This document shows positions 23,672-35,108 of a stretch of 64,000 bases of DNA, piece by piece (the stretch's first letter is position 1; each line of letters starts with the position of its first letter). Location of the stretch: the NCBI GenBank assembly GCA_002110485.1, contig MOWL01000067.1, positions 2,666,001 through 2,730,000 on the forward strand, written 5' to 3'. Source of the DNA: Emergomyces orientalis (Eukaryota > Ascomycota > Eurotiomycetes > Onygenales > Ajellomycetaceae). Both the position numbers and the translations under genes were made by a program. A model generated the notes under the pieces. The model did no database searches. It had not been told where the DNA came from and worked only from the letters and a program-made list of their open reading frames with translations.

Positions 23672-24824
23672 TCACTCATCCGTCAATCTCTGCAACAAAC
23701 TAATACTCAAAATCATCACCAGCAACCCAATAGTAACAATAACAAGCAACGCAAATCCAAACCACCCCAATATCATCGCCGACGTGCCCACACCACTCTT
23801 CACAACCCCGTTCCCCAAATCCTGTGCTATCGTACTCGCAGCCACAGACGCCGTATGTTGCCATAACACAGAGACAAGGATAAATACAGACGAGACAAAG
23901 ATTAGCGCTAGCGCAGCCTGCGAGACAGCGCGGGAGGGAAACCGTTTCACCTCGCGGTCTTCACCGTTTTCGCCGATCTCTTCGTGCCAGCCTGGGAAAG
24001 TGGCGAGTAGGAGGAAGCAGAAGAAGGCGAAGATTATGGCGACGATTCTGATTGAAGTTAGTATTTGAAAGGCCCCGATCAAAGAAGGGTCATTAGGGCA
24101 AAGGAAAGGAAGGGGTGGGGGGGGAAATACATCAAATACGGAAAAACAACCGCATCCTTGAAGGTCGCCGCAACCCACACCAGATTCAGCGGATCTTCCT
24201 CAGACTGTAATATATCCGCCAGCGCCGTGGCGTTTGAGTTACAGATGAATGCGCCGCCGGTGGGTTGGACGCAGATGCCAAAGTAGCCCACTCGCACCTC
24301 TACCTGTGCACCGCCGACGATGTTTGTCATGGCGGTGTTTATGCCTGGCGAGACGATGGCGGAATCGAAGACTGGGGTGTATTTTTCGTAGAAGAGGGAT
24401 ATTAGGAAGATTGTGGGGATTTGAGGGGAAGAGGAGGAGCAGCCGGCTAGGAGGAGGGCTGAAAGTGTCATAAATGGTGTCAGTGGTGGCTTTTTTCTTT
24501 CCCCTGGGGAATTGTGTAAATGGGGTAGAACTTACATAGTAATATTACAGCAAGCGCAATGAATATCATTAGGAGATGGTGGTAACCGATCATCGGTATA
24601 AATCCTACACCGCACAAAACGATGGTCAGTCAGCATGTTGTTCAAATTTCCTTTTCATCAATTCCAACGTAAAATGTAAAGCGATGGGATGGATCAGACT
24701 CATAAAACTCAGTTCCCCTCACCGCTCTCCGCCGCTGAAACAGAATATCAAATGTCTACATATAAAGAGGAGATCACTCACGTAACAATCCTCCCCCAAA
24801 GTCCCCGAATTTTAAATCTGCCAT
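23672..24824 (-). CDS. FIG1: Fig1-family membrane protein (mating calcium influx and membrane fusion)
   Basis: Four minus-strand exons (24824-24782, 24604-24536, 24458-24131, 24047-23672) encode 271 residues; introns are 177, 77, 83 and none after the last. The first two exons are only 43 and 69 nt and build the N-terminus ending in helix 1 (HHLLMIFIALAVILLSLLLAG). The extracellular loop holds the Fig1/claudin-like motif GYFGICVQPTGGAFIC. Three more helices follow: IVAIIFAFFCFLLLATF, AALALIFVSSVFILVSVLW and ILGWFGFALLVIVTIGLLVMI. Topology of four helices with a Cys-containing first loop matches Fig1. In yeast and other fungi Fig1 acts in low-affinity calcium uptake and cell or hyphal fusion during mating. 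Splices restore reading at all three junctions. Assignment is strong. Confidence 0.88.
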
Positions 24825-26579
24825 CTTGACAGCGGTCTCTTTCGTGCACCAGGCTCAGTTGCCCGTAGGTAGTAGGTATTTTACCGTCGAGCTTCGGCCC
24901 TCAACTTCCGTAGGACGGGAACAGAACCAAGGGAAACCCCCAACTGCCCTCAGCAAGATGGTTCTAATCTATTTCCCCCCTTTCTTTCCCCCCTCTTTTC
25001 CAGTGCGCTATTCCCCTTATATGTGTTTATCCCAATCTCCAAGCGAGGCGATAATGTACCCCCGGTTTTTTTTTAATTCAAGGGGGTGAGTACGTCCTCG
25101 ATCCTCCCGTAGCAGCAGTAACACCAGGACGTATGCAGCGGAGCAGATTGCGTTGGTTGACAAGCAATATCGTCTTCGATCGATCGAATCCAATGTGATA
25201 AAGCCACCCCCTGCTTATGTACACAAAACAAGCCCACACCAAGTTCTTTTTCAATCCCACTTTTCTCCGGCCCTTTTCGAAAAGCGACGTATAGTTCCAG
25301 AAGAAGCGTGCGGAAACTGGAAGCTAAAGAGCTGGTTGATAGCAATTCCCGTATCAAAATGCTGCGGATAGAGCGAGTAGTAGTAGAAGTAGTAGTAGTC
25401 GGAGTTGTCTTCCTGCAATCCTTTGAGGTGGAATTTGTTTGTCAGAGGCGGCAGACGGTAAAAAGCAGAGAATAGATAGGGAGGTTCTAAGTGTTCAAAA
25501 GGTAGGGAAAGGGTATCTCTGTATATATGTGGTGAATCGAAGGAGTGAAATGGAGATGGAGATGTATGTAGATATGTATGTAAGGAAGGGGATGAAAGAG
25601 AGATAGAGAGAGAGAATATCCTGTTATAGTATTGAACAAACGAGTGGACTTGTATGTATATTCCCAATTCAAGCTAAAGTTTCTTTAACTTCTTCGGCGT
25701 CAAATGGTGTCGGTTGTCAAAGTGGAAATGGTATCCTTTTAAGGGAGTATGCGGAGGGAAAGAAAAGAAAGGAAGAGAGAAGAGAGAGGATAGAATACCA
25801 CTTCCTACACGCGGTCGCCTAGAATAGAATTAAAGAAAAGCAAAAGGGGAGGTAATGATAATTATCCAGGCCGCGCAATATTCATGGTGGCTGGAACAAT
25901 GAGGTGTCTGCGTAGAAAAAGGATGAGGTTGGAGATAATCCTGATAATCCGCTGTCTGCATCTAATTGTGGCTGGGTTGGTTTTTGTTTACCTCGGCTGG
26001 TTGTCAGGGCAACATGCTGACCAAGATATTCACCGCCTGGCAGAATTCAGACCAGGAGATTAGTCAGCGGGCTTTGCGTTGTCATGACGTCATCCTTTTC
26101 AACCGAGCGTCAATTATCTACATCTATGCAAAGAAGGGATACTGAAATACATAAATACGCTTCAATAGCTATTCCCAATACCCTAATGCCCTTATCTAAA
26201 CATTGAATATATACATACTTCTTCTGTTAATGAAAAAAGGACAACCCCCAAAGCTAATCAACCGTGGGAACACGCAAAAAGAAATATACCCAAACTCTAA
26301 AACGCCCCTTTGATGCCCAAGAATACAATTGCTCTTATCCCATCTCCTCTCATATCGCCTGATAGTTGCCATTTCCAATGTTATTCCTGCTCCTGTAAAA
26401 GTACCCAGATAGATAGGTGGTAGGTATTCAGATAGTCCACTTCCCAAAACTCCTAATAACACCACCAGGTGTCCCCGCCTCCTCGAAGGACACCAACCCT
26501 GCAGTCCATCCGTCCATATCCATACTTCATTAATTTCAAAGAAGCAAAAGGAACAATAAAAACAAGTATCGACACTCAT
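24825..26579. promoter_or_regulatory. Intergenic region upstream of FIG1 and downstream of EXO1
   Basis: 1.75 kb with no supportable gene. It should contain the FIG1 promoter near 24825-25300 and the EXO1 3' UTR near 26580. Purine-rich GA repeats lie at about 25590-25620 and 25755-25795, and (TAG)n at about 25376-25400. I could not identify a pheromone-response site with confidence. Confidence 0.45.
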
Positions 26580-29298
26580 CTACCCACCAGGCGTGAACAA
26601 GAACCGCTTCAAATTAACAGCAGCTTCTTTCTCTTTCGCCTTCTCTCCCAACAAATCCACCTCCCCCTCACTCTCACCTTCACTATCCGGAATAATCAAA
26701 TCCTCACTCCCCCGATGCCTCATCGCTGTTGCCAAACACCGCTCTCCGTCTCCAGATCGGCGGGATCCTGAGCGGGACGGGCAATCACCATCACCATCAC
26801 CATCACCATCACCATCACTATTAACAACATCAACAATCCCCGCCTTCCCTGTCCCTTTCTCAACACCCTCATTGTCATTATCGTTATCAGTCTCATCCAG
26901 CAACTTCTTCGATCGCAAACACCCCATAGACTTCGATCGATGGAGCGCAGACTGCCCCAGCCGCTGTAATGGAGTCATTCGGAACGGGTTATTACGTTCC
27001 TGTTGCTTCTGTTGTGTAGAACGGATACTCTGACTTTTCTCAAGAACCCCTCTTCCGCCACGATGCTGTTGATGATGAACCTGTCCATTCTTTACAGACT
27101 TGGCCTCAGCTTCAACCCCCTTCAACGATTTCGATTCGACATACGCAAATCTATCACGTAACCCCATAGACGAAGAATTCACACCAACATCATCGCCATC
27201 GTCACCATAATCATATTCACATTCAAGCATTTTGGTAGAAAGTTGGGAATCATCATCACCAGTCGAAATACCCGTCAACGCCTGTGTCAGCCCAGTCGTA
27301 GTAGCCGTGGGGTTTTCTACGGACACACTACTTATCAGCGTATCCGCAATACTGGACCCTATATCGTCTATGGATCTCCCTTCCACTTCGATCTTCGACT
27401 GTGCAGTCGAAGCCCCCTCCTCACACACATCAACCACACCATCCGCATCCCGCAATCCACCCTCATTCACCCCATCAGGGAGCTGCGACATGATATCCTC
27501 AACAACATCATCCGAAAACACTCCAAAGTCAGCCCTTTTAGCTTTCTTTGTCCGCACCTTATGCGAATTACTAGTCTTAGTCGAAGAACTAGTTTTAGTC
27601 CCGGCTGCTGTACCTGTACCCATGCCCGCACCCACGAAGAACCGACTGCGTTTCTCAGTCCCCAACACAGCGGCCGCTGCCTCCGCCTCATCCGCATCAG
27701 AACAAAGACGCTGCCGTTTAACCGGTTGGAATTTCGACACAGTCGAAGCGCTAGCAAGAAAATTTTCTCTATCACTACTTAGTGGGGTTTTGGTGGCTCG
27801 GGGCGCGAAAATCTGTGTGGACGGAGAAGAAGCTGACGAGGAAGAAGCAGTCGACGGCAAAAGAGAAGATGTGGCCCTGTGAACATTCCCCCTCGTTGGT
27901 GCCGAGCTAGCAACCCACGACCGTCGGGCATTTGCTTCAATAAGTCGTTGTTGACTAGGTGAAGGCGTGAGGCTGTTCGGATCTAATTCCCCTAATGGGA
28001 CGCGTTTGGGCGTGAAAAAGGAATTTATCGGTTTGTTGCTCGGTTTCAAAGCTGTGGTAGATGGTAGTGTTTGTCGTCTGGAAATAATTAATCGTGATCT
28101 TTCCGGGTATGAGGGTTGTAAGGTTATAGGCTCCTTGGTCATGGGGTCCAGGTCTCCGCATGCGACTCCAATTGCCATGTCGGGCTCGATATCTGCGCCG
28201 ACGAACGGCATGCTATCCAACTTTACATCCGCAGCGAGCGGTGACAAAGTAACCAGTTTCCTAGCCACAGGACAAAACACCAACTGATGCAAGAAAGTAA
28301 GTTCCGCGCGCTTGAAATCCTCCAGATACTGCGGCGGCACGCGAGTCCCATTGCCTTCAAACTGAATCATCTTCAAAATCTTCTCAACGGTCTTATACTT
28401 CCTAACATTTCGATACGCCGTCTTGAGGCCCATCTTCGGCAAGTTCGCGAGATAGTCACAACCAGAAAGAATGCACATCAGTCGAAAATCCGCGTCCGTC
28501 CATCCAATAAGACTAATATCCCGACACGCAGTGAAATCCCCGCGATTAATCTCCACACAATCCCCATGCTTATCCAACTTAGACAACAACCTCTTCGCTC
28601 CAAAAACCAACAAATCAGAATCCTCTGAAATAATCCCATTGATCATTCCCTGCTTCTCGAGATACACCAGCTGCGCGTCCGCCTCATAGGGCGCCACGAC
28701 ATATTGGATCTTCAACTTCTTCAACTCCTCAATCATCAACCGCGCCATGTACGGCGTGACGTCGACGGCCTTTTGCAGCTCCTGATGCGCCTCCGTCACC
28801 CGGCCCGATTGGTATAATTCCAGGCCGAGTTTCTTGCTCTCCTCGCGCCGTTGGGCTCTGGATGCCTCCGTGCCAGCTTTGCTGGGGAGGTTATCGCCAT
28901 CGAAGACGAGGTAAGGGGTTACGCCAAAGTATAACATCATACGGACGCGGTTCATGGCGAAGTCGACATATCTGAAGTTGTTTAATTAGCTGCCAGGGGC
29001 TTCCTTAACACCAATGCAATGTAGGAGAGAGAAGTACTGACTTGGTATTATGCTTATCGAGTGCTAGGTCGATGGCACACGCGACGGTTCCTCTATGTAG
29101 CCATCCATAGGCATCGACACCAAGTGTCTGGCCCTTAAATTTTCGTAGGTTACATGGCTTCTGGATTGATTTGAGGAGGCCGTGAAGCCCTATATAGTGC
29201 AAGAAAAAAAACAAAAATTATGTCAGAAAAAAACAAAAACAAAAACAGTAAGCATTCCAAAATTCAAAGGGATAAAAAATGTTACCTGTAATCCCCAT
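26580..29298 (-). CDS. EXO1: Exonuclease 1 (Rad2/XPG family 5'-3' exonuclease)
   Basis: Three minus-strand exons (29298-29286, 29189-29042, 28971-26580) encode 850 residues. The first exon is only 13 nt; joined, it gives MGITGLHGLLKSIQKP, the invariant N-terminus whose free Gly2 is needed by FEN family enzymes. The XPG-N part has VDAYGWLHRG and LVFDGD with D78 and D80. The XPG-I part has PYEADAQLVYL and SEDSDLLVFG, with acidic metal ligands near residues 150-173, and a helix-hairpin-helix region SGCDYLANLPKMGL follows. The C-terminal 500 residues are Ser-rich and disordered, as usual for Exo1, with an Asp-Gly repeat. Exo1 resects DNA ends and removes mismatched strands in mismatch repair. The second intron uses donor GTCAGT, weak but the only one that restores K-Y-V-D-F. 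Confidence 0.93.
26783..26819. repeat. (CACCAT)n hexamer repeat in the EXO1 C-terminal coding region
   Basis: About five units. On the minus (coding) strand it encodes alternating Asp-Gly near the EXO1 C-terminus. It is in frame and likely length-variable. Confidence 0.8.
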
Positions 29299-29956
29299 CC
29301 TAACTGTCGAAAAAAATCCCCTTCCCTGCCTCGATATGTCGAGGTATGTAAGGAATCGGGGTTTTGTTTACACCTTCAAGTCCTCCCCCAGATTCAATCC
29401 ATCTGGTCTGTTAACCAATCCAAATCCAAAGGAAGAAAAAAGGTCCCTTAAATTTTTTATAATAAAAACATGAGGGAAGAATCGGAGAGAGAGAGAAAAA
29501 TGAGTGACAGTTGCATTTAAAGAATTTGTTGGTCTGGAAATAAATTGATATGAGTAAATATATATTCCCCATCGCCAGCAACCAGGCAGGAATCAACCAC
29601 CCGAATGAAACGCGCCCCAAGGGAAGAACGCGATCTGTGTCTAATAGCGGGATCACGTGCGGTATTTTACTGCCGAGTCTCACCGCGTTCGGTATTTCTG
29701 CAACCAGAGGAGAGAAATTATGGAAATATTGAAATACTATTGAAAGATTGAAATAACAGCAGAGAGAGAAAGTAGGATAATCTGGGATAATATTTCTCAT
29801 CCGCAAAAGATATTAGTATTTATTTAATTCTTCGGTCTTAAATTACTGATTTTATACTGGGGGAACAACAAACAAGAAGAAAAGGGAATCATTCTCATCA
29901 AAAAGCTACATCCATTTTCTCAGATCGAAAAAAAAAAAAAGAAAGAAGCAGAAAAA
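29299..29956. promoter_or_regulatory. Divergent promoter region EXO1 / TMA16
   Basis: 658 bp between two divergent starts. It holds purine-rich stretches (GAGAGAGAGA near 29487, an A13 run near 29928). No specific site is assigned; no MluI cell-cycle box was noticed. Confidence 0.45.
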
Positions 29957-30678
29957 ATGCCAAAAAATCTCCATAAAGTCCAGAAACAAATCTCCAAGAA
30001 GCGCGGGAAGCTGGATTCCTTGCATGAAAACAGTCGGGATGCAAAACGGTTGCGACGGGCGGGTGGGAGAGAGCATAAGTTAGCCCTCGCGGCTACGGTG
30101 ACTATGAGGGGAAGGCAGTCGTTTGGTATGTTATATATATCTCTTTACGAGGATGCATATGATATAAGAAGGGACGAAAGCTAACTGTTAAACTGCATGA
30201 AATAGTGGACCGAGTACATTTCTTCCAGGAAAACATCCCAGAACCGCCTGCGCCCTTATCGGATGGGGATATGGTTCAGTTGATTACAAGGTGTGCAATC
30301 ATATCCTCAATAACCTAATGCATATTTTAATTTACCTTTCTTTTTCTTCAAATCTAATCAAATCAAATCAACGAAACGAAACGATATATACATAGATTCA
30401 TCGCCCGGAACCAACCAGAACTAGAGCAATTACAACGAGAACGACGGCCGGGCAGGCCACCCGTGAAGCGCGAAGATGTCCTCCGGGAGAAGATAGAGGC
30501 GGAGAACAAGGAGTTTGAGAGCGGGTTTTGGCTACCGGATATGGGCGATGAGGAGAATGTCAAGAGGTTAGCGGGGTGGAATGGCGAGTGGTCCTCGATG
30601 AGTACGTTGGGGTTTGTGAGGGTGGCTGGAGATGGGGGGAGGCAGAAATCTATATTTCCGCCAAAGGGGCTGTCGTGA
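29957..30678 (+). CDS. TMA16: Translation machinery-associated protein 16 (Tma16)
   Basis: Three exons (29957-30125, 30206-30290, 30396-30678; introns 80 and 105 bp) encode 178 residues, the usual length. Typical segments are a basic N-terminus PKNLHKVQKQISKKRGKLD, HENSRDAKRLRRA, then VDRVHFFQENIP across the first splice. Further on are LITRFIARNQPELEQLQRER across the second, GRPPVKRE, and FESGFWLPDM with a C-terminal WNGEW. Tma16 binds nuclear pre-60S particles during large-subunit maturation. Each splice joins conserved residues and the stop at 30678 fits the family end. It is divergent from EXO1. Confidence 0.92.
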
Positions 30679-31069
30679 TATCCTTATTTTTATATTAATT
30701 TTTGTGTTTTTGAATTGTTTTGTATTTATTTGTATTTATTTGTCTGATCTTTGAAGATAGTAAAATTGTCCATCAATTCCTACTGTGTTGCGGGGACCGT
30801 CATGAATAATTGCCCAAAAGAGCAAGTTACAGCGAGAGGTTATAACACTAAACCCGATGCAGCAAGTTTGCAGTTTAAATTTATCCGGCTTCCGTTTTAT
30901 GGATAATTATTCCGATAAATTATTCCCTCCAGAAAGTTAGCTCAGCCCAAAAAAAAAAAAAAAAAAAAAAAAAACCTCCGATAACAACATCAACCTCAAC
31001 ATACATATATCTCCCCTTTCTCCCCAAACCTGTCATTGAAATCCCCACATCATACCACTTCTGTTCACG
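30679..31069. other. Intergenic region with A26 homopolymer upstream of MAM33
   Basis: 391 bp. A run of 26 A lies at 30949-30974, about 95 bp before the MAM33 start, in a position typical of fungal nucleosome-depleted promoters. T-rich sequence before about 30760 fits the TMA16 3' UTR. Confidence 0.55.
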
Positions 31070-32317
31070 ATGTTCTCCCTCCGTGCCTTCACCCGCTCGG
31101 TTCCGCGCACCCTTTCCAGATCCCTTACCATCTCTGCCCGATCTACCGCCTCAAAACCAAGCATCTTCCACTCAACATGGATTCGTGCTCCCCGATATAT
31201 CTACCCTGCTACTGCTTCTTTCTCCACGACCAGAGCGCGATGGGAACCTGCGGGACAGTGTGAGTGACTGCGTACTGACCAGCAAAAGAAGAATTGAAAG
31301 AGAAGGAAAGATTGTCAGGCTAACATAAGCCATTTGTTTTAGCTGATCTTGAGCTTGCGGCCAAGCTGCATGAGGAAATGAAATATGAGGAGAGTAACTC
31401 CACTATTGAGACGCCGCCAGAGTCTGTGCAGTATTATATTGAGAACAGTCCCTTCGAGGTATGTGAAGAACTGTTTTTCAACAAACAAGAGAGTATAGAG
31501 ACTGAAAAATATATGAATCAACTCCACTGACACGAACTCGATCCAGATCCAACACAAAGAAGGTGAAGATGAGGTTGTTCTCACGAGAACATTCGGAGAT
31601 GAGAAGTACGTTAAAAAAATAAAAAAACAAATTCCAAATCCCCGATTTGTAAATACCCTCAACTAACACCTACCGAAAGAATCCGCGTGGCATTCACCCT
31701 TTCCGACATCCAAGACTTGACCGAGAACGAATCTGCCCTGGCCGACGAGAACGACGACCTAGACACCCCTATCAACCAACGACAGGGTGGAGATGGCAGC
31801 CAAGCCCCCATCGCGCCGGAGGACAAAATCTCCGCCGCAGACCAAGAAGACGCAGACCTCGAAGACGAGGACCAAGTCCCCAGCTACCCGGCGCGCGTCA
31901 GCGTCACAATCGAGAAACAGGGCAAGGGCGCCGTGCAGATCGAAACCCTCGCACAGGATGGGTACATCCAGATCCAGAACGTCGGCTTCTTTGCCAACGC
32001 CGATCTGGCGAATGCCGCCAGTGCTGAGAAGGAGTGGACGCGCCAAAGCCTTTATAGCGGCCCTCCCTTCGGCAATCTCGACGAGGACCTGCAGACGCTG
32101 ATGGAGCAGTATTTGGAGGAGAGAGGAATTGATAATGCGCTTGCGGTGTTCGTGCCTGAGTTTATTGAGTTTAAGGAGCAGCAGGAATATATTCGATGGC
32201 TACGTAGTAAGTTTTTTTTCTCCTCCCAATAGGTATATATACTTGAACATGAACCCGGACTAACTTGTTCTCCTCCTTCCTTTCACTGCAGGCCTCAAGA
32301 ATTTCATCGAGGCATAA
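31070..32317 (+). CDS. MAM33: Mitochondrial matrix p32/gC1qR-family protein (Mam33)
   Basis: Five exons (31070-31259, 31343-31458, 31547-31605, 31680-32206, 32292-32317; introns 83, 88, 74 and 85 bp) encode 305 residues. The N-terminal ~55 residues are rich in Arg, Ser and Thr without acidic residues (RAFTRSVPRTLSRSLTISAR), a clear mitochondrial presequence. The acidic p32 core follows: LHEEMKYEE, EIQHKEGEDEVVLTRTFGDE, RVAFTLSDIQ, then VSVTIEKQGKGAVQIETLAQ, EWTRQSLYSGPPFGNLDEDL and the end RWLRSLKNFIEA. The last exon is only 26 nt and is needed for that terminus. Mam33 is a doughnut-shaped trimer that supports mitochondrial translation and oxidative metabolism. The splice model is consistent throughout. 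Confidence 0.93.
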
Positions 32318-33300
32318 ATGGCGGGAAAACCCGCTCGCTTTCCGTCTTTCCTACCTACAACCCAACCCCTAATTCCCGCTCGCTTTCCGCCCTCTCAACC
32401 TACCAACCCCCTGCCCTCCCCCCCCAACATCTACAGCCACCTTATTCCCCCTCCTAATCCCACCTACCCTCTTCCATGGAACAAAGGAAACAAACCCAGC
32501 CCCCATTAAACATAAAAATAACCTAAAAACTTACATCTGTATTTTATTCCACAACTTTCAGTTTGTTTGGCAGCTACAAAACAAAAACCTCATTTTGTGT
32601 ACTTTTCTGCATCATATTGGCTTTTCTTTCCTGTTGTCTTTAAATAATAAGTATCAATATAAATATGAATGACGGTTTAATTATTTTTTTACTTCTACTT
32701 AATCATTTTTTATTATTAAAAAATGATACTTAAAAAGATCATTTGATGTGATGCGATGGCGGATGGTGGTTGGCACATATTTTATGTCTATAATAAGGGA
32801 AAAGTATTTTCTAAGGAAGATGATGTATTATCCCACCACACCTTTCTCTCTCCAATTTCAATAGGCAACTTATCTTCACGCGTATGGTGAAGAAAGGGGG
32901 TTGGTTTAGGCCCTGGGGATCAGGTTTTGCCAGGAGGCTGACATTTTTTATTCAGAAGTATATTCAAAATTACTGCATACACATATTTCTCGGCGAAGAC
33001 ATTCGCAATAAATCCAATTTCAAATCCCATTGATTTGCTGGCTCTATTGCTACATAACTACTTGTTAACATACCTGCTTTGCAAAAAAAGAACCCAAACT
33101 CCATCCGGCGCTCGAAGGAAAAAAACACAAGACCGGGATCTAACTCCCCCAAAATCATACCTCAGCAGGATTCATCTCATCACAGACACATATAAGAATA
33201 AGAGAAGAAGGAAAATATCCCATCAAGCACATCGCATGAATACCGCGAAACTCAATCAACCATCCATCCACATCCCCATCCCCCAACCCCGGCCCCGATT
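32318..33300. other. Convergent intergenic spacer MAM33 / PRI1
   Basis: 983 bp between two 3' ends. C/T-rich to 32510, then strongly AT-rich (32520-32720) with an inverted AAAAAATGATA/TATTAATCATTTTTT-like segment near 32700-32730. No gene is supportable. Confidence 0.55.
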
Positions 33301-35108
33301 TCAAAACTCCATCGCGTTCCCTCCACTCTCCTCCTTCACCCCATCCTCCCCATCCTCTCCTCTCCCCCTCTTGGCTCCACCCACCCCCGTCCTCTCCGCC
33401 TTAATCAAGCCTGCCACAAACGAGCGGAAATAATCAATATACGGCTTCAAGCTCGTTTTCTCGTAGTCCTGCACTCGCCTCCCCTTCCCCCCCTCAATAT
33501 CAGCTGCGCTGGAAAGGCCACCATCAACATCCCCCGACATCTGTTCATCTTTCACAACGCCATTACCATTGCCATTACCATTGTTATTAGAATCGTCCCC
33601 CTCCCACGCATTAATCTCCGCAATAAGCTCCTCCACCGTCGGCACGCCTAGCGGATCAAACTGCTCAACCCGGCGAATATCAATAGGCACACACACGCGG
33701 CCCGTGCCCGGGTGCACGACGAAGGGGCTCTTAAGCAAATGAATAAGTTTCTTGCTAACCTCCGCGTCGAGGCGGGGGTAGGTGTATTCCAATGCGATGT
33801 CCTGCTTTGCTTCGAGGAGCGCTTTGGTGTCCAACAGCTTATTGCTGCCACCACTGCCTCTACCCTTCACAGACTTAGCCACCGTGTCAATGTCGTTCCA
33901 CTTGCTCATACTCGCACGATCGGGCGCGGAGTCCCATTTCTTCCGCAGCGCGTCTGTGAGCGGTTTATCTGGTAGCAACGAAAGGAGCTGCTCGGCCTGT
34001 GTGGGGTTGTTGAACGTATCCTGCTCAACGAGAATGGTGGAGGCGAAGTACGGCTTGAGAATCTCCAGACTACGAGCGATGTGCGGATGCAAGGGCCGCT
34101 TGAGGTTTACTTTCTTACCGCTCTGGCTGCCGCCGCGGACGGCGTCGAGGTAGCCCGCGATAGTCCTTCGGCGGTCATCGGGTAAGCTGCGGGCACGTTG
34201 GTCGCAGACCCAGGCGTGCGCACCACGCCGGCCCGAGTAGACCCAGAGAATGTGCTCGAAACCGAAATCGTCGCGTAGGGCCGTGTCGATGACTTTGATA
34301 GCCATGGTGACGAAGGACCAGCATTTTTGGCAGATGTTGGCTTTTGCGCAGCAGGTGCGGATGTCGTCGTAGTCCGTCAGATCGATGTCAAAGACCAGTT
34401 CCTTGGAGACGGGTTTGAAGAGGCTGGCTTTTCGGAGGGTTTTGCGGTCGCGCGGGTTTGTGTTGTACACGGGTCCGATTTCGAAGCGGGATGGATTTAA
34501 GTGGAGGATTTCTTTGCGGAGGCTACGAGAATTTATTTAGTATATATATTTTGATTGGTCGAGTATAGTATACACTGGACGAGTACATACAGCTCTGCGT
34601 TTGGAAATGATTGATAGCGTAGATAGGCGTCATTCTGAAGAGTGAATGCGAATTCTCGGTTCCCAAAGTCCGGTGAAGGTTTCACGCCGTGGTTTAGCCA
34701 TTGAAAGAGGTATCTGAATGGAAATAAACGTAGGTAAAAGGCGTACATAGTTTCGGAGTCGATTTGAACTGGAGCAGGCCCAGATGTTCTAGGAAAGCAA
34801 CTTAGATCAGCTTTTCCACAATGTGAGGGGTTGAAAGGAGCGTACTTGGGTGGTGGCTCTGGGGAGCTCTCAAGCTTCGAGGTCACAGCAGCGCTGGACG
34901 TGGGGAATTCCTCATCATCATCGTCGTCGTCGTCAAATAGGTCTTCTAGCTTGACAGTCTCTGTGGTATTGGGTTTTGTTTCTTCTGCTTGTTGAGATGG
35001 AGCTCCCGCATTTCCATTGTCATCACCAGTTTCAGGTGTGCCATTGCTTGTCTCTGGCTCCGGGGCATCTGGCCGAGCATCATTGTCTTTTTGGTCAGAA
35101 TTCGACAT
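33301..35108 (-). CDS. PRI1: DNA primase catalytic (small) subunit
   Basis: Three minus-strand exons (35108-34846, 34788-34591, 34522-33301; introns 57 and 68 bp) encode 560 residues. The N-terminal ~85 residues are acidic and disordered. The catalytic core begins at FYLRLFPFRYLFQWLNHG, then REFAFTLQNDAYLRYQSF and, across the second splice, LLRKEILHLNPSRFEIGPVY. The metal-binding Asp pair is D199-x-D201 in LVFDIDLTDYDD. A zinc site follows (C211, C212, C218, C221 in CCAKANICQKC), and SGRRGAHAWVCD is the family signature. Primase makes the RNA part of primers in the Pol alpha-primase complex. The N- and C-terminal tails (with an Asn-Gly repeat) are longer than in yeast Pri1. The assignment is strong. 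Confidence 0.94.

Noticed and set aside
25251..25672. Minus-strand open frames upstream of FIG1
   Set aside because: They are rich in Ser, His, Tyr and Leu from GA/TA repeats and have no domain.
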